Positions 1 through 12,521 of a DNA stretch of 64,000 nt are shown here, in pieces. The position numbers were made by a program, and so were the translations under genes. Below the pieces are notes generated by a model. The model worked only from the letters and a program-made list of their open reading frames with translations, was not told the origin of the DNA and made no database searches. This DNA comes from Trebouxia sp. TZW2008. Lineage: Eukaryota; Chlorophyta; Trebouxiophyceae; Trebouxiales; Trebouxiaceae. The stretch lies in the NCBI GenBank assembly GCA_002118135.1, contig BDIU01000070.1, positions 124,001 to 188,000 of the forward strand, written 5' to 3'. Each line of letters opens with the position of its first letter. The first letter of the stretch is position 1.

Positions 1-225
1 CACCAATTGGCTCTTGGCCGAAATGCGGACAACCTCACAGTTTGACCACCCAGCCCTGCTCAGTGCCACCTGCAATCATGTGTAACACCTCGAGGCATTG
101 CTTTCAAACTGCATCAGTCATCATCATGTGACTCATGCTCAATTTATAGACTGACTGCTTGTACAACACTGATTTGGTGCCTCACTTCAGCAAGCGGACT
201 GTTTCACAATCAGAAAGGTCTCTTT

Positions 226-1808
226 TTAAATTGAGTCTTCACAGACTGGCTCCACATCTCTGAGTATGATCCCGGCATCACCCTTTAAGCAATACAGCAT
301 TTAAGTCTAAACACACACGAGAGACAAGCAGCTTGGTCCGCTTGCCATATGTACAATATTTGGCCAGCCTAGTCAGGCTGATCACTGCAACCCCAGCATG
401 TACCGTCAAAGTGAAAGTCGCTGAAGGCAAGATAGAGTAAAGTTCGGGACAGGTCCTGTGTCTGGCTGCGCAAAGAACAAGCGCAGAAGCTCACCTTCCA
501 GAGTGGGGACTGCTCAGGGGCTGTAATACTGCCGCAGCTTGCTGGGCTTGCCAGGAACCATAGACCAGCCCAACCCCTCACCAATCGCCAAGCCTGCTCA
601 TCGACGCTGCTGCTGGGGGACACCATCAGCAGCTTGAGAATGGATGCAAGTTCAGGCAGTTGGCAGCTGGAAGGGCTTGGTTGGTTCATGAGCCATGCAA
701 CCATGGTGGCCCTTGAGTTGTTGCTTTGCACTTGGCCTGCGAGGCATACAACATGTTTGCAATCTGCAGCAGACAATCATGGCTGCAAGCATAGCAGCTG
801 CCAGAAGTACAGGTGCAAGCAAACACTTAGCGTGGACCACTATAGCATGTGTACAAGAGCAATATGTACTTGTCAATGCTGATGGTTTCTTGGATTCATG
901 CTTGTCAATGTGCATCAAAACTGTATACTACCAATAATGATGCACTGAGGACAGCTTGCAGTGCTGCATACCTTGCGTCAGCTGAGCAGCGCTTTCATGA
1001 AGAGCTGCATGCGCCTGCACCTCGCGCCAGCTGTGGCCACCGTAGACCCAAAAGCATGTCACAATGCAGCACACCAGCTGCAGCTCTGTTGTGGACATTG
1101 GCGCACCGTCCCCAGCCCTCTTGAGATTCCCTTGAATGACAGTAGTGCAGTACGCCAGCACTGCATGCCTGGTACCCTTGCGAGACTTTGCTGTCATTTC
1201 TGGACTGGCAGAGACGTTCAACAACAGAACAAGCATTGCTTGCGTAAGACCTGAGTTGTTGTGTAGGGCTGGCTGGTCTCCAGCATGCTTCAGGAGGCCT
1301 GGCAACAACCTTTGTAGTGCCAGCTCAGGGGTGCCGATAGCCAGATACTGACTGACGTACACAGCCATCTTCATCAGGTCATTGTCACCTGTGGTAGAAA
1401 CGATCAGTTGACTGACACATTGGCTCAAGCAATGCCATGTTGTAGCATAACAAGCTGTGCAAGGGTACGCTTGACAGCCATGTCTAGGTCTGCTCAAGCA
1501 ATTTGCATGGCATTTCACTGAAGAAGATGCCAGGGTTAGGCCTGAGCTATTGAGCTTGCAAGGCCAACTCAGGCAGATGACTCACCCTTCAGCAGGACCA
1601 CGTCTAGCAGGCTCTTCTTTTTTGACTCCAGGAGTATGTTTGCGACATTGCAGCAAAGCGCTTGCATGCCTGCTCCTGGTATCACCGCTGACTGGTACCA
1701 GTGCAAGCTCTCAATCGTAGCTACAATGGAAAACCGCTGCAGCTCATGCAGGCAGCCATCCAATCGGCTCTGGCAGTCATAAACTGTCAACTCCGACGCC
1801 GCGGTCAT
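226..1808 (-). CDS. Uncharacterised, mostly helical protein
   Basis: I do not recognise this protein. Exons on the minus strand are 1808-1586, 1388-972, 736-495 and possibly 282-226, joined in phase. The start is the ATG at 1808 (MTAASELTVYDCQ). The first three exons use good GT-AG sites and stay open for about 294 codons. The last exon (GDAGIILRDVEP, stop at 226-228) has a weak acceptor and is less sure. The middle exon is rich in Leu, Ala and His and reads like an alpha-solenoid or HEAT-like helical repeat (for example AVYVSQYLAIGTPELALQRL). No catalytic motif is visible. An open stretch with a good donor at 1965-2171 may be an upstream exon, which would make 1808 an internal methionine. 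Length is about 312 residues as modelled. Confidence 0.5.
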
Positions 1809-1964
1809 GCTGCTAAAATCTGCAAACGCAGCAGTTGCTAAAGCCAGCCAAGGCAAGCAGACTACTTGCAATCAGGTGGTATTGATTCAAAATACCGTCA
1901 TGCAAGCGCTAGGCTGCTGCGCTCTACTGCACTATTGTGCAATACACACGTTTCACACGCTTAC

Positions 1965-2171
1965 CTTCAACGCTTTAACAACACCAGCCACTAGGCAGTT
2001 TGGCGCAGAGTGTATGGCTGAAGCTTCTGTCTGAGCTCTATCTGCAGTCCCTGGCAAGCGCTGCCACCAGAACACGGCTACATCTGCGTGATAATCAGAC
2101 GCACTCTGCAGTGGTCCACGCTCGATAAGTACTGCGTCACTTGCGCTACGTGCAACTTCAGCTTGGGAAGC
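1965..2171 (-). other. Orphan open exon-like stretch
   Basis: On the minus strand a frame is open from just after a stop at 2172-2174 down to 1965, where it meets a consensus donor (AAG|GTAAGC). It reads like protein (for example SDYHADVAVFWWQRLPGTAD). It lies directly upstream of the uncharacterised gene at 226-1808. Its phase (0) does not join any acceptor I found before the ATG at 1808. It may be a 5' exon of that gene through an unseen small exon, or chance. Confidence 0.3.
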
Positions 2172-3705
2172 TCATGCTGTACCTTGCTTGAAACTAAAGT
2201 AGGGAGTCTAAATGCCCAAGACAATATAGACCTCCCATTCTTCCTGCGTGCATCGCCCATGCAACACTTCATTGCATGTCTGTTTGACTGTGCACAAAAG
2301 GAGATTTCGCCAACAGGAGCGTCTTCGGCGCAGTGCATAATTACATTGGTCAAAGTAGACCCACTGACAACAAGCAGAAACAGCGAATTTGTGCTTTTGG
2401 CAAGCTATAGCTACAAAGTGCTGGCATCACACGCCAACATAAACGTCATCTGCACTTGGCAATAGCTGCAGCGGATCTTGAGACTGCCAGTGTCCCACAG
2501 GCATTGCTGCGTATCATGATGCATGATCTCTAGAGATCATCAGCATTGACAAGATCTTGTCAATCAAAAGTGATTCCTGATGCACCAACTATTGGTCATA
2601 TACCCTAAGCTCCAACTCAAGACCGTGTACATGTGGGGACAACTTGCTGATATCTTTGCATCGCTCACAACAAAGACGGCCACTTCTTTTCTAACTCCGA
2701 CTGTGCTCATCCCGGGGCTACCCGGCTGCAACAGCCAATCTGGTGACAGAAGAAGGTATTGGCTATACAATGCAAGTGAACCTTACCTGCCCAAAGCAGC
2801 TTGCCTTACAGAAATCAAGGTGACCTGCCACCTAGAATGCATGATAAGTATGTGTTCACGGTGCATGCATGCTTAACTAAGCCTTTGCAAATTATGATGC
2901 TACCACATGCTCAAGCTTGATACACCTGTTCCAATGAAGTTGCTGTGCTTCCAGATTTGTGCATTTTTCTGCATGCATGTGGCTTGAGCTACATGATTGA
3001 GCCAGCCATAATTGAGTTGGTCCCAATAAGGCTGTCTGCTGCAAATTTGGGAGCGTCCATATTCATTTGCTGCACGCCTCCACCAGCTGTTGTCAAAGCC
3101 ATAGATATCAGTTCATGCATGTGCAACCTAAATCTTGTTACAACAGCAACAACAAGCCAACTTTTGTGTTCAATACAAATTGAATTGATTGCAATTGACC
3201 AGACCGTCCCTGCAACCACAACACCTCGCGATGACAAGCAGGCACCCAGCAAAGCTTGTCTACTCAAGTTATACACCTGCAGTACGTCAGGCTGCGCTGC
3301 GATCTGTGTCAAGCATGCAGAAGACATGACACAAATATTTCTCCTGGTCAAGTGCAGAGCCAGCAGAGGCTGTGGCATGAACCTTTTGATCAGAATGTAT
3401 ATTCTGTGCACTGGGTACAGTGCAATCCTGCAGAGAAAATCCAGCTTTGAGATCGCGCAGAATACCCCTGCTTGCGCTTCTGTTCCTAATCTTCATCACC
3501 ATAGGGCACCAGACCTTGAGCTGGGGGACGAGACTGCACAGGGCCACCTGTCACCAGCAACACAAAACATCAGCAGGGATGTTGCCGCTTGTATGGCAAT
3601 GATGCAGTTGCCACCCAGTGCATCAGCAACGCCCACGGGGTGTCTCTATCGGACCCTGCGCAAACGCATAATGGCATGACCTTCTGAGCAGATTCAGCAA
3701 AGTAT
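2172..3705. other. Interval without a supported gene
   Basis: Several frames are open on both strands (for example + 2945-3679 and - 2989-3411), but none resembles a known protein. The residue mix is poor for coding and no exon chain could be built. It may hold untranslated sequence of the flanking minus-strand genes. Confidence 0.4.
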
Positions 3706-6700
3706 TCAAAAAGTAGCAATCAGAATGTTGAGCTTGTCCGCTCTTTCCTGCATGCAATCTGTCTGAATTGACACCGAACTCAAGCTTTGAGCAGCGCAGC
3801 AACGTTCAGACACAGCAACCATGCATAAGCACTTCTGACATTGTTTCCTTTCTTTTATCCCAACCAGCCCTGCATGCAATAGCACAGCTGCAACTTTGGC
3901 ACCTGCACAAGCTTTGAGATGTCCACACTGTGTCCCCCTGGTACAAATCCACAGCAATGAGTCAGCTCAGCATCATCCAATACCTGTAGGTGGGCGAATA
4001 AGTCTAGGGGGCGGGGGACCCATGCTGCCCATCTTGAACTGCACAGGAGATCTAGGAGGTGGAGGACCCATAGGCAGAGGTGGTGCTTCTTGTTCCGGAG
4101 CTGGCTGTGGCCTCTGTTGCAGTGGTGGGGGGGCTGGGCCGAGGGGTGCGCCGGAGTGACCAGGAGGAATAGCATAGGGTGGCATGCTGGGCTGTTGAGT
4201 TGCACCCTGTGACACAGCACAGAACATCGTCATATAACATGATGTCTTGTATTTCCAAAGCATGTCCGAATGTGCTGGAAGATCACAGGTCTGCATGCAG
4301 AGTGCATAAGACTTTCCCACTGGCTTGTGTAACGCATTGCTTCTGTGTCACGCACAATCGCTCACAGGATGCAGCTTGTGCATCTGTGTTCAGCCTGACT
4401 GAAATTGCCTAAATATTACAAGGGTGGAATCTAGAATGCTTGTGCACTGCCCAAATGCACTGTACAATGCATTGCTTATGTGTCATTGGCAAGGGCTCAC
4501 AGGATGCGATGAGAGCACTTGAAGTGTGAAAGCAGACTCAGCACCTGTTGCCATTGATTCTTGTTCTTTGACTCAGAGAAGCGGCGCTTTCGTTCTGCCT
4601 GCCGTGCCATTTCCTGCTTGCTTAAAGCAGGGCCAGGCGGTGCAGGTCTTGCTGCACCACCCTGACCTTGCCATTGCTGCCCACCTTGCGCCCTGTTTGG
4701 ACCGTAGTCAGCTGACATGGTCCTAGGACCACCAGGAGGTGCATGGTGCATTGGCCCTTGCTGCTGCTGCTGCTGCTGCTGTGGTGCTCCATATGGTGCG
4801 GCATATTGCTGAGTGCCCTGAGCACCAGCAGCATAAGCCTGAGGCCTGGCGTATGAGGGCTGCTGAGCATGCTGGCCATGCTGGGGATAGGACCCTGTAG
4901 GCCCTGGCGGTGCATGCTGACCAGGCATACCTTGCCCGCCTTGACTTGGCTGACCCCCTGGGGGCGTAGCCCGCCCCTGTTGGTAGGAGGGCTGACCCTG
5001 GAAAGGCCCTTGCTGCCCATGTGCAGGGCTGACCTGCCCATGTGGGGATTCTGACCGTTGTGACTGTGCGCGCTCCAGAGCAACAACCCCGCCTGCTGCA
5101 GGGGGAGCAGGCCCCTGCCCCGGTGGGGGTGCGCCCTCCCTCCCTGCCCCAGGATTTGAGGCAAAAGGAGCTGATGAAGGCAGGGGAGGGTTGTAGGGTG
5201 CTTGGTTGTGAGAGGGAGGAGCTGATTGGAACTGCCCTGGCTGGGGGTAGCTGGACGCTGACTGGGGTGCTGGTGACGGTGCTGACGATGTCTGTTGGTC
5301 TGTGGGCGGCGCATAAGGGGGGTGCTGGCCTCGCCCATCATTCCCAGGGTAAGAGGGAGGTGCTTGTTGGTAGCCACCAGGTGCAGGACCTGCATGGCAT
5401 GCAGAATCAGGTTGCAGGATGCCATGTTGATGCAAAGCCTCTCCAATGTTGCTGTTGATGCTGTAAAGTGTCAGTGCTGCAAGCTGCTGTGGTGAGTCTG
5501 ACATCAGGCAGCATATGGCATGCTGAACACAGCGCTGCAAGAAGCAGCAATGAGTGAGCAAAGGCGCAAACAGCATCCCAAGCCCTCAACCTGTTAGCCA
5601 AGAACTCAATGCATCTTTATGATCAGAACTTGGCTGCAAAAGCCAAATGCGGTAGCGATTCCGCACCTGCAAAGGCAATGTTTGGGAAACTTGCCGATGC
5701 AATGCTTACCAGCATTGGTGTGGCCATTGGGCATGTTGGCATGGGGTGGCATCTGGGGTGGCTGGGCCTGTGGTGGCAGCTGAGCAGCAGCAGGAGAAGG
5801 TCGTGAGGAGAGCACCTTTGCATGATCAGCTCTGACGGTGTCAATCAGGTTGACACAGAGATTTTTTGCATCCTCAAAGCTCTTGGGGTTGGTGGCGGAC
5901 ACAAACAAGTGCAGGTGATCTGGGCTGCAGCATCAGCAATGTAACACTGATTAGTATCTGTCTCAATAGGCAGGCAGAGGGCAGGGCCGCCAATGGAATG
6001 CGCAGTGCCGACTTGTGAGCCAGACGTGACCTATTGGGCCTTTATTGATTTGACGCACATGCAGATGCTTCAAAGCACAGGCAAATCTGAATTGAGCACA
6101 CTTACATCAGTGATCCAGCCATGGCTGTACCAAGTTAAGTAAGAAAGCACAGTAGCATCCTTGTCATTGAAAGAAGACGAATGCAGCAGATCATGTGACT
6201 GCAGAAAAGGTTAGTGCAGACAGTGCGTGCTGCTGACTGCATTATGCAGAAGCATGCTTTACCTGTCATACATGCCTGACCCTCTGCCTCTCAAGGTGAC
6301 AGTAGCACCAGTTGTGCTGGAGATATGCTGCAGGTAGCTGTCACCTGCAGCACAAAGACAAAGGCTGTGTGCAATGGACTGCAGCACCTTCTGCCCAATG
6401 AGGCATATCCCAGGTGCTTTGGCAAAGTCAAACACATTGCAGACACAACATGCATGCTACTTGCAATGCGCTGACCTTGAATCTGACTTGCACCTGGCAA
6501 AGCCGGGTCGAGACTGTGTCCCCTGATATGAGCAAATGGAGCTCCTTCGCTGTCACAGCATTTGACACTGTGATTCTTGCTGTCACCAACTGTGAACAAG
6601 ATAAGGCAGACATTCGCAGACATTGGCCTTACAATTGTGCACAGTTGATGACAAAAGGGATCACTGTCTCAGATGCTGTGACAGCCAAGGAGCACGCAAT

Positions 6701-8315
6701 TCCATTATGCCATCATGTAATAAGCGTATTAACGAACAATTTGCTGTCCTAACCCAGCAGGGAGCCATACAGACACTGTCAGTGCCATGTGCATCATGTT
6801 TGACATTGAACTGCCCACAGCAGGTTGTTTGGGAAGTTCCAAACTCTAGGTGCTGGCCGGGGACAATTGGGTATGAGATTTGTTCAGTCTGATTTTCAAA
6901 GACATCACGCATGTTGACCGTGCCGTCATGAAAGCGCTGACCTGGTGTCATACGGCATGTGCCACGCATACCTAGCACATGCGCTGGAAAGTGTGATGAA
7001 TATCACAATGATGATGATTATTATCATCGTTATTGCTGTGACAGCCAAGCAGCACACATTTGATCATGTCATGCTTGTCAAGCAGTGCGACAACGCACCT
7101 GGTCCCCTCAGTCTTGAGTGAAGGTCAAAGTCCGGCAGGCTCTCAACACCGACATATAGCGGTACAGTTTGAGCCATCTGTTGCATTGGCGGAGGTGCTC
7201 CGCTTTGGGGTATAAACTGCCCAGGCTGCGCTGGCATGGAGTGTGGCATCTGCACAGGCGCCTGCATGGTTTGTGATGCACCGCTGACGAAGCCAGGCAT
7301 TCTGTCTGGAGGAGGAGCGCTTATGGCTGCCGGCATTGATGGCGACCTTGATGCATTGCCTCCTTGCAAGATGCGCCTGACTTCTGACGCACCAGCGATG
7401 ACAGCCTGCTGCTTCACCATCTCATCCTGTAGCATAGCATCAATTCGGTCAACAACTGAGTTCCTGACTATAGAGTAATGACATGGAAAGAAAGGTTCTG
7501 TGAATGATGGAAGCTGTACAGATGTAACAACAATTGCTGTTCAAATCAAGAAATTGAACGACTTTTTATGGGAGACCACAATGAAGTGTTGCTTGATCAC
7601 AATTCCAAAAGTCAAACGCTCAGCAAGGGATATTGGCAGTTGCAAAAGAACCTTACCGGTCCAACATTGCCTGGCATGACACGCAATCTCAGTGGTCCCT
7701 CTGCGTCATTGGGTGGTGTTCCTGGAGGCTGGTAGCGCCCCTTGATCACTACAATGGTGTTGGTGCGCCTCTGGATGTCATCTTGAACACTCCTTTTGGT
7801 CAGGTTGAACCGAACTGGCGGAGGTGCATCGTTGATGACAACCTCTCTAGCTATTTCTTTGCTCTCATCATGAAACCGAGGCTGACCTCGCATTGGCGGA
7901 AGCTGACCCTTTGCCCTGAGCTCCTGCAGCAAGGTCCCAATTGTATGGAATGAACATGAGCACTGCTCAAACTGCCTCGAACTGCTTGTCAACCTACCGC
8001 GTTGATTCTTTCGACAATCGCCTGTGCTCCCTGCTGAGCTCTGGCTATCGTGGCCTTGTCTATGGTCTGACCAGGTTTGATGTCAATACTTGGCTGAGCA
8101 GCAGGAACAGGAGCAGGAGCAGGAACAGGAGCAGGGGTAGGGACAGCAACAGGTGCTGCTGGCGTCCCTAAAGGCTTCGCCTGATAGCCTTGCGCAGTGA
8201 TGAAGCCGCTTAGACCTGAGGCGCTGCCGCCGCTGCCGATGCCAGCTCTGTTGCCAGTAAGGGGCATGCCTCCAGGAGCGGCTACGTCCCATTTGCGACG
8301 CTTGCGAGCCTCCAT
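3706..8315 (-). CDS. RIK: RIK / KHDC4-type KH-domain protein
   Basis: Nuclear RNA-binding protein of the plant RIK / animal KHDC4 (BLOM7) family, linked to pre-mRNA splicing. Exons (minus): 8315-7998, 7923-7657, about 7465-7099, 6344-6263, 5924-5710, 5389-4545, 4206-3984, and a tentative last exon 3902-3706. The N-terminus has the family's basic start (MEARKRRKWDV). Next come the first KH-like unit (REVVINDAPPPVRFNLTKRS; then NTIVVIKGRYQPPG), the linker YVGVESLPDFDLHSRLRGPG, and the second KH segment (DSYLQHISSTTGATVTLRGR) with NPKSFEDAKNLCVNLIDTV. The C-terminal half is Pro/Gln/Gly-rich with a (CAG)n-coded Gln run near 4765 and ends with a basic KRRFSESKNKNQW patch. Exons 4 to 7 join in phase. 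The junction of exons 2 and 3 does not close with the sites I see, so a microexon or other site is likely there. The last exon has no homology support. The gene is divergent from ATG7 across 296 bp. Confidence 0.85.
6541..6693. repeat. 57-bp-arm inverted repeat (hairpin)
   Basis: Arms at 6541-6597 and 6637-6693 are reverse complements at about 47 of 57 positions without gaps, around a 39-base loop. It lies in the third intron of the RIK-like gene. A further partial copy of one arm lies at about 7034-7062. This fits a small fold-back element (MITE-like) or a long RNA hairpin. No transposase is nearby. Confidence 0.7.
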
Positions 8316-8611
8316 GTCTTGAACAGGAGACCAGGCGCAACTCGATGGCAACAAGATCGCCGATTGCACAAGCAAGCCTATTGAGTTGAGGTGGTTGAGG
8401 TTGAAGTGAGCTCGGATCTTAACGCCAAAATGAAACGCTCGGCTTTGCAGTACCCGAGAATGTGATGCGCGCTGTGCTGTGCTTACTTCGCTGTGAGAGC
8501 GGACAAGTTCGACGACTTGATTACGCACTTGTAGCTGGGAGGTTCAAACAACGGATATGCTTAAGCGCCTCAGCTAGACGCGCGCGTTTACCGTAGCAGA
8601 TCACAGGCGCC
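8316..8611. promoter_or_regulatory. Divergent promoter region RIK/ATG7
   Basis: These 296 bp separate the start codons of the RIK-like gene (minus) and ATG7 (plus). Both 5' untranslated regions and core promoters must lie here. I see no clear TATA box or named motif. Confidence 0.45.
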
Positions 8612-11600
8612 ATGAGCGTTCTGCAGTTCGAGCCAATGAAGGTGCGGGCGTCGTGGATCTCAGAATCGTTAAGCACCCCTGAATTACCGGTTCAAGCATG
8701 CTGTGTTGCTTTAGAGCGCTGTTGATGTCACCTTCTGGTCCGAGCTTGGTGATCTCAAGCTTAACATCTGGAGACTGTCGGAAGAACGGGTCAACCTGCA
8801 AGGTAAAGACACAGGGCACAACTGAGGAGTTGTTGTGCTGAGGTCTGATTTGATGACACCTATGATGCAGGCAGTTCAAGCTCGACGCTGGGTCCAGGCA
8901 TGCCTGCTTTCATACAGTTGGAGCACTCCTCTTTCACACCTTCTGCCAAACCACCGGCTCAGACGGTACATCAGCTCACACAGCGCAAAATTGCAGCTGC
9001 ATGCTGCAAGATCTCTGCACTCTATGCCTGCCAATCCAAGCGGACTAAAGTGCATCTTTGCCTGACGCTGCAGAGCTCCTATGTTGTGCCTGGCACCCTC
9101 CAGAACTTCAACACTGAAAAAGGCTTTCAAGACTTTGACAAAGTTGCCGCGCTGAAGGAGGTTAGCATTCCCTGCCTACTAGACAGCATCTAATCTCCTG
9201 CTGATCTAAAACCCTGGGCTGACCAAATGTGCATGAAATGTATGTGCCATCGCTCGAGCTGCATGTCTGTTACGAGGGCTGTTGTGGCAACACTGTCAAC
9301 TATCCTGAGCAAGCAAGATACTTGAGGATCATGGCAGCAATCCACATGTCCATTGGACACGTTCCAGCATGTTGCGAGTGCAGCAAGCAGTCAGCCAGCC
9401 AGCCATCTGTAAGGCTTTCACAGCGATTTGCAAGTCTGAGATGCTGTGCAGGCAGGTCACAGGATCTGGCAGAACATAGTGTCTGGCGCAGCTGAAGAGC
9501 ACCCTATGTGTCTTGGCTTGTTTGTGCTGCTGACCTATGCAGACCTGAAGAAGTACATTTACTGGTTCAGGTAAGCAGATTGGTATGCCTGTGCAGCAAC
9601 CATCAAGCAATGTGTGCCCTCACATCTGCAGAGTCATGCGTCACAATGACAGACTCTAGATGCCTGTGTTTCCTGCACAATGTCTAGTATTGTGATAAGT
9701 ATGTACACATATCTCTTTTGCCTGCAGAAAGTCAGGTTATGGAGCTGCAAAGCACAATGCAGTGTTGCTGGATGGGCTTTGCATGCACAAAAGCAGGTCC
9801 TGGTGAGTTGCAAAGCGTGATGCACTGTTGTTGACATGCAGGTTTGCATCTCCAGCCTTGAAACCTCCAGAGCCTTTCAAAGTCAGCAGCACAAAGACCC
9901 TTGAACAACACTTTGAGGCTGAAGCTGAAACGGTGTGTTAGCTACTTTGCGCTAGACATTGCCTTGCAACCAGGTTCATGCAGACATGGCTTGTTTTGCC
10001 ACCATAGAACAGTCATGCTGAGTACCTTCTGCTGAACATCTGCCAAGTCATCATCACGAGACAACAAGAATCCCAGCTGGAAAGCATTTGTAATTCAAGA
10101 GCAGTGGCATACTCTTGCAATCTGCACAGTACAGGTCGGTATTGCAGGCCATCTTTGACGCACAAGCTGATAGCATGTGTTTCTGTACATACACAGCATC
10201 CTCATCTGGGGCACAATATAGGTGGCAACACCTTGTGACACACAAGCCACAGCATGTATCTGTGAGCGTAGACAGCAGTTCGTTTTGGAGTGTGTTGTAG
10301 GTAGCGACAGCGTGTGACACACAAGCTACAGCATGTATCTGTGAGCATGGACCGAAGTTGCATCTCAAGCGTGCTGTAGGTGGCAACAGCACGTGACACA
10401 CAAGCTACAGCATGTGTCTGTGAGCATGGACAGCAGTTCATTGTTGAGCTTGCTGTAGGTAGCAAAAGCATGTGCCACACACGCTACAGCATGTGCCACA
10501 TCTGTGAGCTTAGACAGCATTTTGTTGTTGAGCTTGCTGTAGGTAGCAAAAGCATGTGCCACACACGCTACAGCATCTATCTGTGAGCTTAGACAGCATC
10601 TTGTTGTGAAACATGCTGTAGGTGGCAACAGCGTGTGACACCTGGCGTGCGGCTGCTAAAGATGAGCAAGCCACAAGCAGCAGCAGTACTACCAACCAGA
10701 TTCAGTGGCCGTTCTGGTTGCTGGTCAAAGATGATGCTGGCAGCTGGACAGCTGAACCTCTGACAGCACATGCGACGGTCAGCCTTTCTGCCTAGGCCTC
10801 TCTGACTTTGGCATTGGTGCTGTATCAACTGCTTGCCAGAAGCTGCCGACAAAAGGTGGTGTGAATGGCTTTGACTGCTTTGAGAGCGCCTTGATTGCAA
10901 GCGTGTTTGCTTTGGTTAAATGCACAAGAAACGCAAAAGAAACGTTGCTGCGCTGCTATGAGCCTTGAACACAGAGGTCTGCTGTGAATGTTGAGGTAGC
11001 TCTTTGCAGGTGAGTAGAAGTGGCAGTGAGTACTGGCTGTGTGTGGCAGACCCCTCCAACCTCCCTATATTGGCTTTTACACAGAATTCCATGTCAAGAA
11101 TGCATGGAGGTTGAATGCACGATGCACGTCTCTGAGTGGCAGGGGGTACTGGCTTTGTATGGCAGATCCCTCCAACTTGCCTGACCAGCCTGGTCTGCCC
11201 CTCGGGCATATGCTACTCATGTTTACCAAGATCTGCAAACGTGACAGGCATAATTCATTCTAGACATGGACTCAGATAGATATATAAGCTAGTCAGAACA
11301 GAGAAGGTGCCATGCAGGTTGTCAAGAGCGGCAGGGACTACCGGCTGTGTATGGCAGACCCCTCCAACTTGCCTGATCATCCTGGTTGGCCGCTCAGGAA
11401 CATGCTGCTCATGGCTTTGCACAGAGATCTGCAGCTGTTGCATGCCTAGCTGATGCTCAATCCAGTTCCCGCTACACAGGTGGCAGAGAGTGGCAGGGAG
11501 TACTGGCTGTGTATGGCAGACCCCTCCAACCTGCCTGACCATCCTGGTTGGCCCCTCAGGAACATGTTGCTCATGGCTGCCAAGAGGTGGCATGTCAGGA

Positions 11601-12489
11601 ACCTATCTGTGCTGTGTGTGCGAGACCGCCGAGGCAAAGCTGATGCCCAGCGCAGCCTGGCGTTGTCAGTAATTCTACCAGAAATTGCACCAGGTAAACT
11701 GTCAGTGCTGACATCCATTGCTGTGATGTATTGATCGGTACAATTAAGAAACAGCCGTCTTGGCCATGGTCAAATTTGCTTTTTCAGCATGTCTGCAAGT
11801 TCCCAGCAGTTGTCAGGTGTGTAGCACTCAAACTGAGCCTCTGTCACAATTACTATAAATCCCTTGCATATTTGGAATGTAGCAAATGCACACATGCATG
11901 CTCTGTGGACCACAGCTTGAGCACTTGCGCAATGAGTAGCAGGCTCTCTGTGTGTTATCACAGAAGTGGAACTGACCCGTGCGCTGTGTCATATGCAGAC
12001 TTACAGCCAATCAAGTTGAACCAGAAACTGATTGGTTGAACAATCCTGTCACTGGGCCCCAGCAGGGGCTCACAGCAATTGCAAACAGGTCATTATTGTA
12101 AACGCAACAAATTGATGCATATTGTTGTGTTTTTGCAGACTGGGAGCCTTCAGCAGTGGTGGGGTGGGAGGCAAACAGTGTTGACACTGAGTTAGAAAAA
12201 CGCGCTATGCATTTCATTCTCAACACACTAAGGGATAATTGCAAGTACATCTGCCTCCTGCAGACTGGGAGCCTTCAACAGTGGTTGGGTGGGAGGCCAA
12301 CAGTAATGGCAAGCTGACCCCCCATAGGGTGGACCTGGGCCCCAGCATGGACCCCCACCGCCTTGCCCAGTCAGCCGTCACCCTCAATGTCAGTCTCATG
12401 CGTTGGCGAGCAGCCCCCTCTTTGGGCATCGATCGCCTGCAAGACCTCAAAATCTTGCTGCTGGGAGCAGGTGTTTCCTTGCTGCCTTT

Positions 12490-12521
<32 letters not shown>

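Noticed and set aside
2945..3679. Long plus-strand open frame of 244 codons
   Set aside because: No homology or domain, poor coding-like composition, and several overlapping frames on both strands are open too. Chance openness is likelier.
8601..8879. Minus-strand frame reading [19 protein letters not shown]
   Set aside because: It is the reverse of ATG7 exon 2, which on the plus strand reads [15 protein letters not shown] and joins in phase with exons 1 and 3.
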